Shown here one piece after another: positions 47,515 through 57,864 of a DNA stretch of 64,000 nucleotides. The notes under the pieces were generated by a model, which was not told the DNA's origin, did no database searches, and saw nothing but the letters and a program-made list of their open reading frames with translations. Origin of the DNA: Prorocentrum cordatum (taxonomy: Eukaryota > Sar > Dinophyceae > Prorocentrales > Prorocentraceae); assembly GCA_963575745.1 (NCBI GenBank), contig CAUYUJ010014343.1:37501-101500 (forward strand), read 5' to 3'. A program made the position numbers and the translations under genes. Position 1 is the stretch's first letter. Each line of letters begins with the position of its first letter.

Positions 47515-47679
47515 ATGAAGACGAAATCATTTGTTGTTCCAAAGCGAGCCGTGAAATCCAAAAGAACAGCCGAACCCGTGTGTAGCACCCTGAACGACAA
47601 AGCAGATCCACGAGCACTGTTAAAACCTAAAGAATATCGAAGGGGCTCGCCACCAAAAAGGCAACGCATTGCAAACTAA
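47515..47679 (+). CDS. small basic ORF, 54 codons
   Basis: MKTKSFVVPKRAVKSKRTAE, then CSTLNDKADPRALLKPKEYR and RGSPPKRQRIAN, stop at 47677-47679. It lies in an AT-richer island and has two basic clusters (PKRAVKSKR, PPKRQR) like nuclear localisation signals. No family recognised. Part of its 3' end belongs to a dispersed repeat (see 49085-49165), so it may be chance. Confidence 0.25.
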   Translation: MKTKSFVVPKRAVKSKRTAEPVCSTLNDKADPRALLKPKEYRRGSPPKRQRIAN

Positions 47680-47705
47680 CCGAAGGAACGACCGACCCCC
47701 TTCTG
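47630..47705. repeat. dispersed repeat, copy 1
   Basis: CGAAGGGGCTCGCCACCAAA, AAGGCAACGCATTGCAAAC, GAACGACCGACCCCC; the second copy is at 49085-49165. Confidence 0.65.
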
Positions 47706-48044
47706 ACGTCGGACTGGACCTTCTCTGAACGGAATGGCTGTATTTTGCGCGCGCATGGCGTTCCCAAGGGGTCCCTGGGGCCTCGGTGAGAAATGCCGGA
47801 ACTCCCAGGCGCGGGCTCCCCGAACCCCCACTCCAGCCCCAGATGCACCCAGCGAGAGCTCCAAGAGCTCCGAGATGTTGCAAGAGCGCTCCACGACAGT
47901 CCAGAACAGGCTGCGGACAAGAAGAAGGGGCAGACGGGGCGAAGGAGCAGCAGATGGAAGAAAGAGGGGGGCAGGGTGGGTGGGAAAGAACTGAACGGTC
48001 CACAGTGGCCTGGCTTACCAACCTGATAGACGTGAAGAGGGCAG

Positions 48045-48345
48045 GAGAGAGGAGGGAGGAAGGAGGGAGGAAGGAGGAGCGAGGAGGAGGAGGAAGAGAA
48101 GGAGGAGGAGGAGGAGTTGGGAGGATGATGATGATGATGATGAGGAGGAGGAGGAGGAGGAGAAGTTGGGAGGATGAGGAGGAGGAGGAGGAGGAGTTGG
48201 GAGGAGGAGGAGGAGGAGGACGATGAGGAGGAGAAGGAGGAGGAGAAGGAGGAGGAGGGACGAGGAGGAGGAGGAGATGGAGGACGGGGAGGAGGAGGAC
48301 GAGGAGGAGGAGGAGGAGGAGGAGGAGGAGGAAGCTTGGAGGGGG
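48045..48345. repeat. (GAG)n low complexity
   Basis: GGAGGAGGAGG with GATGATGATGATGATG at 48125-48142. No gene. Confidence 0.9.
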
Positions 48346-48761
48346 AAGGCTCCAGGCGGGCCACAGGCATGCTGGAAGCTTCGGTGAAAAAGGTGCAGAA
48401 TCTGCCCAGCTCGCGCACGCGGGGCGCGGCCCCCGGGAGTGCCCGGATGAAGAGACCACCCTGGGAGGGTCCTGGAACGCTTGTGCCAGAGATGGCTTTC
48501 CCAGCCGTCCTGTGGTGTTGGGTCCTCGCTCCGAAGAGACGGCCCCCGCGTTCCTCTCCTTCCTGCCTTCCTTCCTTCCTCCTCCCCCTCCCCCTCCCTC
48601 TCCTTCTCATCCTCCTCCTCCTCCTCCTCCGCACACGTTTCGTGGCCCCACAGGGAGCTCCACCGAAGGCCCCCCGGGAAGGTCCTGCAAATCTTGCGCC
48701 AGAGATGCCTTTTTCCTCTGGCCGTGGCCTCTGGGGCTCCCAAGGGCGCTCCAGACCCAGA

Positions 48762-48900
48762 CCCCCGACGTCATGATTTTTTCATTGCGTTGACCCCCAG
48801 AAGTCTCGACACCTTCTCTGGGACTGGTTTCTCATCCTGAAGCATTTTTTGGCAGTCCCGAGGCCCGGTGAGGGCCCCCAAAGACCGAAAATAGCGCTCC
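48762..48900. repeat. family F element, copy
   Basis: CCCCCGACGTCATGATTTTT, GTTGACCCCCAGAAGTCTCG, ACTGGTTTCTCATCCTGAAG, AGTCCCGAGGCCCGGTGAG. Same order as 19306-19690. Confidence 0.7.
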
Positions 48901-49084
48901 AGGGCGCCCGCTCCCGGAGCAGCCCAGTGTCGCTCCGCGCAGCCCACGCCCTCAAGAGCGCCCCCAAGAGGACACCCAAGAGAGCCCCAAGAGGGAAGAC
49001 ACATGCAGTATTCCGCCTGACCTAAGGAACGATAGATAGGGAACGAAGCCCCTTTTTTTCAGAGAAAGTCTGGAAAGTCCGAAG

Positions 49085-49165
49085 GCACACCAGGGGGGCT
49101 CGCCGCCAAAAAGGTAGCGGAACGCATGCAAACCAAAAGAACGACCGAACCCCTTTTGAAGCGCA
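49085..49165. repeat. dispersed repeat, copy 2
   Basis: GGGGGGCTCGCCGCCAAAAA, GGTAGCGGAACGCATGCAAA, GAACGACCGAACCCC; partner of 47630-47705. Confidence 0.65.
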
Positions 49166-49254
49166 ACTGTTCCTCATCCAAGCCGGACTCTGTACTGTCC
49201 TTGGGCGCTCTGTCGTGAACGACAGGTTCTCGAGGTCTCGCGTCCTCGGGCTCC

Positions 49255-49570
49255 CATCCGCCCAAGACGGCCCCCGAGGCCTCGAGGATGGCCTCAAGAC
49301 GGCCCGGGAGGGCCCCAGCCTGGACCCAGGAAACGTCCAAGACGGCCCCACAGGGTCCAGCAGGGCCGCTTCACGGCCCCAGGCGGCCCCAAGAGAGCCC
49401 CACGCTGGCCCAAGACGGCCTCTGGAGGGACCCCAAGAGAGCTCCGAGGGGGCCCAAGAATCAGGGTTCGTGGGCGGCTGGCCCCAAGTTGGCCCGAACG
49501 CAGTCCCAAGAGGCTACAAGATAGCCCCAAGGTGGTGCAATACAGCCCCAAGCTGCCCCCAGAGGCTCAA
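49255..49570. repeat. degenerate CCCCAAGAGGCC array
   Basis: Units such as GGCCCCAAGAGAGCCCCAC, GGCCCAAGACGGCCTC, CCCCAAGGTGG. No coding signal. Confidence 0.75.
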
Positions 49571-49854
49571 AGACATGGATTTCGCGATGATGTTCCACTC
49601 GATCCGACCAAACAAACACATGGCAAGGATGGCACTACATGGGCCGGCTCAAGGGTCGAAGCATCCATAGAGGCCTCACTTATCCAATTGAGTGGACTTG
49701 CAGAGGTAGATGGTGGGAGAGAAGCGAACGCGGAGGGAAGGGGGGAAGACCCCAGGCTGCCTCGTACTTTGTGACATTAGCGTACTCCGGGGGCAAGAAG
49801 GACCAGGTAAGGTATCCTCCGATCTCGCCGAGGTCCGCGTCCTCGTCCTCGGCA

Positions 49855-49945
49855 TGTGATGATGGTGCTGATGATGATGGTGGTGATGATGGTGAGCATG
49901 CCGAGGACGATCATGATGAGGATAACGATGAAGACGACGACGACG
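49855..49945. repeat. GATGATGGT / GACGAC low complexity
   Basis: GATGATGGTGCTGATGATGA then GATGAAGACGACGACGACGC. Confidence 0.7.
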
Positions 49946-50024
49946 CCGATGTCCATCACAACGATGCCTGCTCTGAACCCCGCTCCGACGCCCGGTTCGG
50001 CACAGTATTGGTCAAACAATCGGA

Positions 50025-50165
50025 TGTCGAATACCACGTCGACACACCACAAGGCTGAGTTTGGCACAGACCCGCCGAAACGTGGAGGCATTGCAGCGGT
50101 GTCCAGATGAGGGAAATGTTGTGTGTAAATTCGCACCGCTTTGGCGCTTCGTGCCCTTTGGTTGT
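50025..50165. repeat. diverged direct repeat, copy 1
   Basis: CGGATGTCGAATACCACGTC, GCCGAAACG, GAGGCATTGCAGCGGTGTCC, TTTGGCGCTTCGTGCCCTTT. The second copy is at 50555-50705. In one plus frame the copies share EALQRC, CKF/MKFTP and AFW/VPFG, so it may derive from a duplicated exon. Confidence 0.6.
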
Positions 50166-50554
50166 TCAATGTGTACGTTTCGACAACTGCCAGGGCAATG
50201 CAATTGTCGTACCTGCTCTGGTGCGAATCCCCATTACACTTAACATTGAATGATTCCTATATACTTTTTGTAAATAACCTTCCAACGCGCTGTGCGACTC
50301 CCCACTTGCATACCGTCTACGCTACCACATGGTCTGAACGACAATCACAAACATACGGCAATGGTTTTGATGTACATATAATGTTCGGCCTTTCATTTGT
50401 TTCCAATCCTTTTTTGTCCACCGCTGGGCGGCCACTATGACTGTGCTGCTCGTGTCTCCTACGCTTTCGTCTTGTGTTCGGAGGCCCCCCCTCTACTTTC
50501 CGATGCCTGCTCCGATCTATGCTTCGACATCCCGTTCAACACAACATCGATCAA

Positions 50555-50705
50555 TCAGATGTCAAATACCGCGCCGTACACCCCAAGTCCAAGTTGGCCA
50601 AAGACTGGCCGAAACGATGAGGCATTGCAGCGGTGTTCTGAAGATCCTGATGAGGAACATGTCTGTATGAAGTTCACACCCAGTTTGGCTCTTCGTGCCT
50701 TTTGG
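50555..50705. repeat. diverged direct repeat, copy 2
   Basis: CAGATGTCAAATACCGCGCC, GGCCGAAACGATGAGGCATT, GCAGCGGTGTTC, TTTGGCTCTTCGTGCCTTTT. About 70% identical to copy 1. Confidence 0.6.
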
Positions 50706-50872
50706 TCCGGTGCTGCTAGAAGTGCCCCTGGCCCAAAGTGCCCCCAGGATTTCCAGGGAGGCCCTCACGGCCTCCAGTGCACCCCTCACGAGGCCTAGAG
50801 CGCCCCAGGGGCTCCGAAATCCAGCGAAAAGCTTGGGGCACCTTGGGCCAGGGGCACCTTTTCGCAACCCCC
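50706..50872. repeat. TIR element family I, copy 1
   Basis: GGTGCTGCTAGAAGTGCCCC, TGGCCCAAAGTGCCCCC at the left; GGGGCACCTTGGGCCAGGGG, CACCTTTTCGCAACCCCC at the right, inverted. Core CCAGGGAGGCCCTCACGGCC. Confidence 0.8.
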
Positions 50873-51114
50873 GATTCGGTCCTTTAATCCTGCGGTAGGT
50901 TCGTGTCGTGTCGACGGGCGGCGCCGCCAGCGGAGTTGATTCCACGTTGAACGCCGCGAGCGACCCAGAATCGTTCGATGTGGAACGAGTTGGACGTTTC
51001 GGAAACGGCCGATCGTGTCAGAACCTCGGCCTCCGAGGGAGGATCCGAAGCGGCACGGCCCCTGTCTGCCCAGCACCCCGAGGAGGAACGGACTCGGCGC
51101 GAAAAGGGGGAGGA

Positions 51115-51245
51115 CGCGGAGTAGGAAGAGGAGGGGGAGGAGGGGGAGGGGGACGAGGAAGAGGAGGAGGATGAGGAGGAGGAGGAAGAGGATGATGATG
51201 ATGATGATGATGAGGAGGAGGAGGAGGAGGAGCAGGAGGCGGAAG
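51115..51245. repeat. (GAG)n low complexity
   Basis: GGAGGAGGGGGAGG and GATGATGATGATGATGATGA. No gene. Confidence 0.85.
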
Positions 51246-51445
51246 AGGTGGAAAAGTCCACGCGGTGTCGGAAACCGGCGCCGAAGTCGGCACGACGCGA
51301 GCCTGCCGACAAAAAGCTCGCAGGATGGCAGCCAGACAGCACGCCCCCCAAGTCTGGGCCGTGCGCTGTTCTGCCCGGCCTGGGGCTCCGGGCTGCGGCG
51401 TTGGGCGCTCTGCCATCGGCGGTGGGCAAACCTCTCTGTATCGGG

Positions 51446-51612
51446 TGTTGCTAGAAGTGCCCCTGGCCCAAGAGGTGCCCCCAGCTTTTCGCTCCATGTT
51501 GGAGCCCCTGGGGTCCTCTGGGCCTCGTTAGGGGTGTCCTGGAGGCCGCCTGGGCCACCCCAAGTATCCTGGGGGTGCCTTGGGCCAGGGGTACTTCTAG
51601 CAACACCCGGCT
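51446..51612. repeat. TIR element family I, copy 2
   Basis: GGGTGTTGCTAGAAGTGCCC, CTGGCCCAAG at the left, CTTGGGCCAGGGGTACTTCT, AGCAACACCC at the right: inverted repeats of about 30 bp. Length 167 bp. Confidence 0.85.
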
Positions 51613-51639
51613 TTAGAACCACAATTTCGTAAAACCGGC

Positions 51640-51745
51640 CTAAGGCCGAAACCGGTGGAGCAGGACACGCAAAAATAACGGCCGCGACGCCCCCTCGCGA
51701 ACCGAAGACGGTCAAATCGCTTATCGACGCGTCAGGGTAAGAGGT
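51640..51745. repeat. dispersed repeat shared with 58640-58765
   Basis: AACGGCCGCGACGCCC, CGAACCGAAGACGGTCAA and GCGTCAGGGTAAGAGG here; ATGACGGCCGCGGCGCCC, GAACGGAAGACTGACAA and GCGTGACAGGGTGGG at 58.7 kb. Confidence 0.5.
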
Positions 51746-51786
51746 CTATCAACCTCCGATGCAATCATTTTCCCTGGATGAATCCA

Positions 51787-51880
51787 TCCCACCGGCCCGC
51801 TGGGCGTAGGTGTTTTCACGAGTTTTGCCCCCTCTCTGTCAGCATCTCTACTTCCCCTGCTCGGGGGGGGTGGAGGGGGC
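51787..51880. repeat. CCACCAGCCC hairpin repeat, diverged copy
   Basis: CCACCGGCCCGCTGGGCGTA, GGTGTTTTCACGAGTTTTGC. Hairpin kept, tail diverged. Confidence 0.5.
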
Positions 51881-52189
51881 GATCCCTGTGCCCTATTAAT
51901 ATACACCCTCTCCCCCAGGCGACTGGCATCCAACCAGGAACAGTGAGGGCGATCCCCCCCACCAGCCCAATAAAAACAAACAAAAACGCACTCAGCCTTT
52001 ACATATGGAGCATGCGTGGCCAACCCGATGCGAACCCCCCCATCCCTGTCAAAAAATACCCCAAGTACACTTTGGGGCAAATTCTTGAGTCATGTTCGCC
52101 AGGCACGCAAACACTTTGTATGTCTTCTGACAGGGACGGCGGGGGGGTAGGCATATTGCCTCCTGCGCGAAGAGCTAAGAGAGCCTCAG

Positions 52190-52730
52190 ACGGCCCACGA
52201 TGGCCTCCAATATTGTCCAAATTGCTTCATCATGTCTCAAGATAGCCCCCGACATACCTCCAAGACGCCCCGATACGGCCCCAAGACCGTTTCAAGAGCC
52301 CTTCCGACATCCCCAACGACCCCCCCACCAAGAGGCCAACATAGCTCTCAAACCTATGGTACATCAAATGCGGTTTGCCGTCTCGCCGTTTCGCTTCCGA
52401 CTGGCCACAGAGGCCCCAAAATGGCTCCATGACGGCCCATGATAGCCCCAAGAGGAGCCCAAACGGGCCCCCAAAGGACCCCAAGAGCGCCCAAGACAGC
52501 CCCAAGAGCGCCCCAAGAGGGCAGAACAGCAGCATGTGTGAGCCTCCCAGGGGGGGGAAACCTGAATTGAGGGCCCCCCTCTTTTTGAGCTACGGGGGCC
52601 AAGGCGGCCCCAAGAGGCCTCTGAGACCCGCCCAGAGGGCCCAACGAGGGCCCAACGAGCCCCCAAGAGGCCCCAAACAAATCCTAAAGACGCCTCCAAG
52701 CGGCCCCCCAAAAAAAGGCCCCACGAAACC
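52190..52730. repeat. degenerate CCCCAAGAGGCC array
   Basis: About 35 units of 12-16 bp (GCCCCAAGAGCGCC, GGCCCCAAGAGGCC, CCCAACGAGGG). Long frames on both strands are repeat artefacts. Confidence 0.8.
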
Positions 52731-53009
52731 TCAAACATGTATCCAAAACGATCCTGGATTTCTCGGAACCGCCGCAGCGCTCCCAGACGCCCCAAAAAGA
52801 GAACAAGACCTCAAGAGATATCCTGGGAGACGCCGAGGGGCATCCAAAAAACATATGATCCTTCATGCTTCCCCTCATCCGCAGATTCATCACCCTTTGT
52901 CCCTCCTCATCCATTCTCCCTCACCCCCCATCGAACGATAACCCCTGTCGTCTTCCTTGCTCCCACGCTCCCCTGATCGTCCCAACTCGCCTGGGTTATC
53001 GGTTTTTGA

Positions 53010-53410
53010 TGGGCTGGTGGGGATACTCTTTGGTCGCGAGCGATACGGAACAACCGCACGCCGTCAAACAACCGCACGACAGCATGCCAGTGTCTACGTT
53101 AAGCCGCGCGCTCACAGGCGAACTGCGCAGCGCTCAGCAGGTGAGGGGGGCCGGGAAGTGCACCACATCCACGTGCACCGCCAAAACGACGAAGAAGTAC
53201 GTGCGCATGTGCTCGATGACCACTGACGCGTAGTCGAGGAGGACGAAGGCGAAACATGGCGGGGATACTTTTTGGTCTGCGGTCTCGCGAAGCAGGCCGA
53301 AAGCCGTCCGAACACTACTCGGGCCGCGACTAGGCAGCAAGAAAAGAGAGGCAAGCGAAGCAAGCGCGCGGGCAGCAGTGGTGGGGATACTCTTTGTGTC
53401 GCAACCGCAA
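53010..53410. repeat. GGTGGGGATACTCTTTGG dispersed units
   Basis: Three units at about 53017, 53258 and 53378 (GTGGGGATACTCTTTGGTCG, GCGGGGATACTTTTTGGTCT, GTGGGGATACTCTTTGTGTC), each followed by CGCAAGC- or CGCGA-type sequence. Intervening sequence has no convincing gene. Confidence 0.55.
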
Positions 53411-53814
53411 GCGAAAGCGCAGGCGGCGTGTAACGGAACGGGCGGGCCGCGCGCGAACCTAATTGCCTAACGCGCCAACAAACAGAGGCCTAGGCGGCAC
53501 CTCACATCACCGGAAGCGGGAGGTGGTGCGGGCTGCAGCTGCCAGGAAACAGGTCCAGGAGCGAGCGCATGCATAACTAGCCAACCAAGGTTGGGGCGCA
53601 GCCAAAATGGCGCGGAAGTGGTGGGGATGGTAACTTGGGTGGAACTGTAAATGACCATGTGCACGCATGCGACCGTGAAGCTTGCAAGACATACGCGCAC
53701 GGGCGGCTCTGTGTTGCCCCGAACGTGCACCACCGTGCCCCCGTGGCACGAAGTGGACTGTTCTCAGGTCCTTTTGACGCATCCACTGAACCTCAGTCCT
53801 CAATCCTGAAGTTA

Positions 53815-53940
53815 TGTTGCTCCCATCGTACTCAAGGACCACATCCCGAACATAATTTCGAGCACCCAGGAGGGTATCGAAATAGTGTCGAACGAGTAAC
53901 TATCGCCTCCCAGGGCCCGACACGTGAAAACCCTCAACTT
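53815..53940. repeat. dispersed repeat shared with 63170-63300
   Basis: CCCATCGTACTCAAGGACCA, CATCCCGAACATAATT, GAGCACCCAGGAGGGTATCG, GTGTCGAACGAGTA, GGGCCCGACACGTGAA. About 85% identical to 63170-63300. On the minus strand both keep LGARNYxxDVVLxYDG open, so it may be an old coding segment. Confidence 0.65.
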
Positions 53941-54119
53941 TCGGTACGTTCTTGGTGCTTGATCTTTGCTCTGGCGACCGAGGCTAAAGTAGATTGGAGC
54001 ATCGTGATCCTGAGGGTTCTTGGAAGGGCCTGGACCCCCCCTGGCTCTCAAACCTCTTGGGGCTGCCCGAGTGCCCCCAGCGGCCCCCCCGCGTCTTGTC
54101 GCGTGTCTCGATGTTCGGT

Positions 54120-54305
54120 GTCGGGGCCACGGGGGCCCCCAAACGGGCCAAGAGGGCCCCAGGAGGCTTTCAAGGCGGCCCAAGAAGAGCCCGAATCGCT
54201 GAACAGTCGGTCCGAGCCGCCCAAGATGGCCTCCGGTCGGCCGAAAACGCGCCCAAGACGTTCCAGAATGCCTCCAAGAGCACCTCAAAGAGGGCCCTAA
54301 GAGGC
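54120..54305. repeat. degenerate GGGCCCCCAAACGGGCC array
   Basis: GGGGGCCCCCAAACGGGCCA, AGAGGGCCCCAGGAGG, GCGCCCAAGACGTTCC and similar. Confidence 0.65.
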
Positions 54306-54514
54306 AAAGGTCAATGAAAGTTCACTGGTTTCTGCGATATCATATTGCATAAAAGATCAACAAACAATTCCTGGACAACCAGGACAGCCCCTGCGTGATG
54401 GAGCCCCTGTGAAGACTATTGCAAGGTTGTGGGCAGCTCAAGCGAGAGCACCGCTCCCGATCAAAGATGTGGCCAACGCAGGGGCGAGAACGCCATTCGC
54501 AGTCGGGGGTGTGG

Positions 54515-54662
54515 CCAGCGCTCCTCCTCCTCCTCCTCCTCCTCCTCCTCCTCCCACCTCCCTCCTCCTTCTTGTGCACTCCCCTCCTCCTCCTCCTCCT
54601 CCACCCCCTCCCCTCCGATCTTCCTCCCCTCCTCCCCCTCCTCCTCCTCCCCTCTCCACAAC
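54515..54662. repeat. (CCT)n low complexity
   Basis: CTCCTCCTCCTCCTCC and TCCTCCCCTCC. No gene. Confidence 0.9.
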
Positions 54663-55041
54663 TCCATCATGCGGCTTGCGATGCGGGCCGAACACGGTCA
54701 GGGTATCCCTAAGATGAGGGTTGCGAGGACATCTCAAGCGAGCCTGGCCGCACCACTGAGCCATCATGCGCCGGAAGGGCGCATAAACGGAAATTTGCTG
54801 GACAACCTCACGCACTGCATCTCCGAGTCAAAGGTGCCATAGATGTACGTCCTGGCCAACAAAACCTGAACGGAACACATTGGGCACGCCATCTCGGAGC
54901 CCAAACTCCCAAGGATATCGCGGCCGAAATTGGCCAGAACACGGAGGCGGAAACATCGCGGGAAGATGGGGGCGAGACCAGGAGGGGACGGACAGAATGG
55001 CGCCCCTTCACTGGACTCGCCTGGCTGCGAAAAGACATCAC

Positions 55042-55138
55042 GACACGTCCCGGACAACCCCCTGGACAACCCCCTGGACTACTCCGGGGCGAGCCGGACA
55101 ACCCCCCTGGACAACCCCCCCTGGACAACCCTCCTCCG
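55042..55138. repeat. CCTGGACAACCCC tandem repeat
   Basis: GGACAACCCCCTGGACAACC repeated about six times with small changes, period 14-17 bp. Confidence 0.8.
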
Positions 55139-55204
55139 GATGATTCTTTCCATACAACATAATGAATATTTAGGGGGTTCTCGACTGTTCGAGCTCGTGA
55201 CGCT

Positions 55205-55475
55205 CCAAGACGTCCCAAAAAGCCCACGAGACCGTCCCAGGACAGCCCAAGAGGCCCCCAAGAGGGCCCAAAGACAGCCCAAGAGTCGCCCAAGACGGCC
55301 CAGGAGGGCCCCAAGACGGCCCCAAGAAGGGCCCAAAAATGGAAGCCCGAACAAACAATTCAAGCCTTCCGTCCCAAGAGGCCCCCAGGAAGCCCTAAGG
55401 GCCCTAAGAAGCCCCCAGGAGGACCCCAAAGACGCCCCAAAACTGCATGCGCGAGGTCCCCCGAGAGGCCCTCCC
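55205..55475. repeat. degenerate GCCCAAGAGGCC array
   Basis: CAGCCCAAGAGGCCCCCAAG, AGGGCCCAAAGACAGCCC and similar. Confidence 0.75.
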
Positions 55476-55630
55476 GCGATATGGCAACGAACATCCTAGA
55501 CGTATATGACACACAATGACCCATCACTCAGTCACGGTGGCGGAATGGGCCGAAGGCCATTCGAGGAGATTACATATTTAAGTCTGTGCGTGAATATAGC
55601 TGGGCCTGCGCGAATGAAACATACATGTAT

Positions 55631-56070
55631 TCAATCGCAGATGCACGATTGTGCGAGCTCGTTGAACCTCATTGAGAAGCTCAGCACTGGTGCCGTCATC
55701 ATCGTGACGTGACCACCATCATCAGGACAGCTTATTCTAACGAACTTGGACTCGGGAAATCGTATCGTGGCGCGCGGCACTTTCTTGAGAATGCCGATCG
55801 CAGACCTGAACAGCTGGGCCGGGCCACTGTCCTCGAAGCCGCAAGCAATTGCGGCTGCTTGGTTCAACCCTTCTGCAAGGACTCTGCCAATAAACCCTTC
55901 CAGGAATGCGGCTGCTCTGGCGGACAGCGGGTGTGAATGTGGTCCCAGCGTCTGGGGGGACGACCCGGGAGCTGCGCATGCAGTCACACATCGTCCCGGC
56001 GACCCCGTAAAAACAAAGTAAGCAGCAATCAATGCGCATCCCATGGTAAAAAAGCACCTGCCCGCCCCTG
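55631..56070 (-). CDS. hypothetical minus-strand frame
   Basis: MGCALIAAYFVFTGSPGRCV, then RAAAFLEGFIGRVLAEGLNQ, AAAIACGFEDSGPAQLFRSA, IGILKKVPRATIRFPESKFV and SCPDDGGHVTMMTAPVLSFS. Composition is protein-like with a possible signal or membrane segment at ALIAAYFVF. No family recognised. Two other frames are also open in part, so confidence is low. Confidence 0.3.
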
Positions 56071-56179
56071 TCCTCCCTGGCACGTGGCGGCGTGACAGAG
56101 TGCCAATTCTGCCACCCCGCCTCCTCGCGCTCACTCGCGTGCACTGCCCCTCCTTCCGGAGGCTTCCTGGGAGGTCCAA

Positions 56180-56600
56180 CGCCCACTTGGCGCCCTCCAA
56201 TGCTCTCCAAGGCTTCCAAGGTGGCCCAGGACGCACACCCCAGGATGCCCTCGAGAGGCCAAAACATTAAGGTTCCTCATGTTTTTCAAGGTGTTTCGCT
56301 TTCTGCGCTCTTCGGCCGAATATCGCTCTCCACTGGCTCTGGTTTTGAAAACCCAAACAAGCCAACTGAGAGCCACAAGAGTGCCTCTGGACGGCCCAAG
56401 ACGTCCCCAACAGAGCCCCCAGCTGACCCGAGAGTGCCTGCGGAGGGACCCGCGACGGCTTAAGAAAGCCCGAATCGCGGCCCAAGAGAGCCCAACGACG
56501 GCCCCAAGGGACCCGAAATGGCCCCAAGACAACCGAACAGGGCCCCGATACGGCCCAAGCGGGCCCCAAGACGACCACGGGGGGCCCCACGGGAAGCCGA
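56180..56600. repeat. degenerate CCCAAGACGGCCC array
   Basis: GGCCCAAGACGTCCCC, GCCCAAGAGAGCCC, GGCCCCAAGACGACC and similar, interrupted by non-repeat sequence at 56270-56360. Confidence 0.65.
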
Positions 56601-56654
56601 AGGCTGCCTTCTGGCTGGAGGAAGTGCTACAGCTGCACAACCTCCCACCGCCCC

Positions 56655-56845
56655 CAAAGGAGGAGGAGGAGGAGGAGGAGGAGGAGGAGGAGGAGGAGGA
56701 GGAGGAGGAGGGAGGAGGAGGAGAGAGAGGGAGGAGGGAGGAGAGGAGGAGGAGAGGAGGAGGAGGAGGAGGAGGAGGGAGGAGGAGGAGGAGGAGGACG
56801 AGGAGGAGGAGGAGGAGGGGGAGGAGGAGGATGATGACCGAGCCT
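56655..56845. repeat. (GAG)n low complexity
   Basis: About 190 bp of GGAGGAGGA. Confidence 0.9.
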
Positions 56846-57025
56846 CAGGAGGGCGCGTGTTCCCCGCCTCCCGCCGCGGGGGGCCTGGTCTCCACCTGAG
56901 GAGCCAGACCCCCCGACCGCGAACTCGATGCAGTCGAGCTCACACGTGGACGGACTTGTCAATGCCGTCCATGTCCGCGGGAGGGGGAAGGGGCGAGGGC
57001 CCTGCGCGCGAAGCGGCGAGGCCGC

Positions 57026-57802
57026 CTACCACCCCCCCCCGCTGCTCCTCCCGCGGCCGGCCGCCCCGGGCCTTGGACCGTCACCACGTGGACCACCGCG
57101 CGCTCGACGGCCACCGGCCGCTCCGGAGCCCCCGCCACGCGCGCCGTCGGACGAGGCCGCCAACTCCTCGAGCTCGACGGCCATTGCGACCAGCACGCCG
57201 TGGTCGAAGGGGGCCGTCTCGGGAGCGGGAGGCAGCCCAGCGCGCTCCCGCAGGCGGACGACGAGGTTCCTCAGCTGCCACACCTCGAGGTGGCCAAGCT
57301 TGCCCTTGCCGCCGCTCTCGCCGCCCTTGCCCGCGTTCTTGCCCTTGCCCTCGCGCTGGACTGTGCTGGCAGGCGGGCCACGAGCCTGCATCACCACGGG
57401 CAGCTCGTCGGCCCAAGCGTCGTCCTCCAGCATCGGCTGAGGCGGGGCGCCAGCCCCCGTGGCCACCTCGCCCGCCGACCCCTTGTCGATGTCCATGCCG
57501 TCAGCGACGATGTAGTGCTTGCCGTTCTCGCCCCCGCCCTTCGAGCCGCCGCGGCCGCGGGGCCGCCGCCTCCTGCGCGAGGAAGCCGCAGGATCCGCCA
57601 GGGGCGCCGCGACGAGCGCGGGGGAGGAGGGCGTGGCGAGCACAGCCACCGCCGTGCGCAGCAGGCCTTCGGCGGCGCGGATGAGGCGTACCGCCTCCCG
57701 CTGGCCGCTCGCAAGCCCAGCCGCCGCGTGCGTCGCCAGCACTGCGCCGCGCGCAGCGTCCAGCGTCGCCTTCGCGGAGCGGGCGTCGGTCGTCGGCGGC
57801 AT
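57026..57802 (-). CDS. LINE ORF1-like protein fragment (putative)
   Basis: 258 codons from ATG at 57800-57802: MPPTTDARSAKATLDAARGA, LASGQREAVRLIRAAEGLLR, SSRRRRRPRGRGGSKGG, VADGMDIDKGSAG, LEDDAWADELPVVMQ, GHLEVWQLRNLVVRLRERAG and FDHGVLVAMAVELEELAASS. The pattern of an alanine-rich helical start, an Arg patch, a 'MDxD' and a 'DD.WAD' block resembles proteins encoded at the 5' end of dinoflagellate LINEs (recalled, not tested). Downstream it ends in Gly/Arg runs. Upstream is a 170-bp GAG tract, so the true start may differ. Confidence 0.45.
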   Translation of the reverse strand: MPPTTDARSAKATLDAARGAVLATHAAAGLASGQREAVRLIRAAEGLLRTAVAVLATPSSPALVAAPLADPAASSRRRRRPRGRGGSKGGGENGKHYIVADGMDIDKGSAGEVATGAGAPPQPMLEDDAWADELPVVMQARGPPASTVQREGKGKNAGKGGESGGKGKLGHLEVWQLRNLVVRLRERAGLPPAPETAPFDHGVLVAMAVELEELAASSDGARGGGSGAAGGRRARGGPRGDGPRPGAAGRGRSSGGGW

Positions 57803-57864
57803 CGGCGAGGCGGCGGGTCGGCGGGGCGACCCAGCGGCGGCGGCGCGTGAGCCAGAATGCCAAC

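Noticed and set aside
53595-53615. Possible second spliced leader on the minus strand (GCCATTTTGGCTGCG)
   Set aside because: Only the central block matches; both ends of the leader differ.
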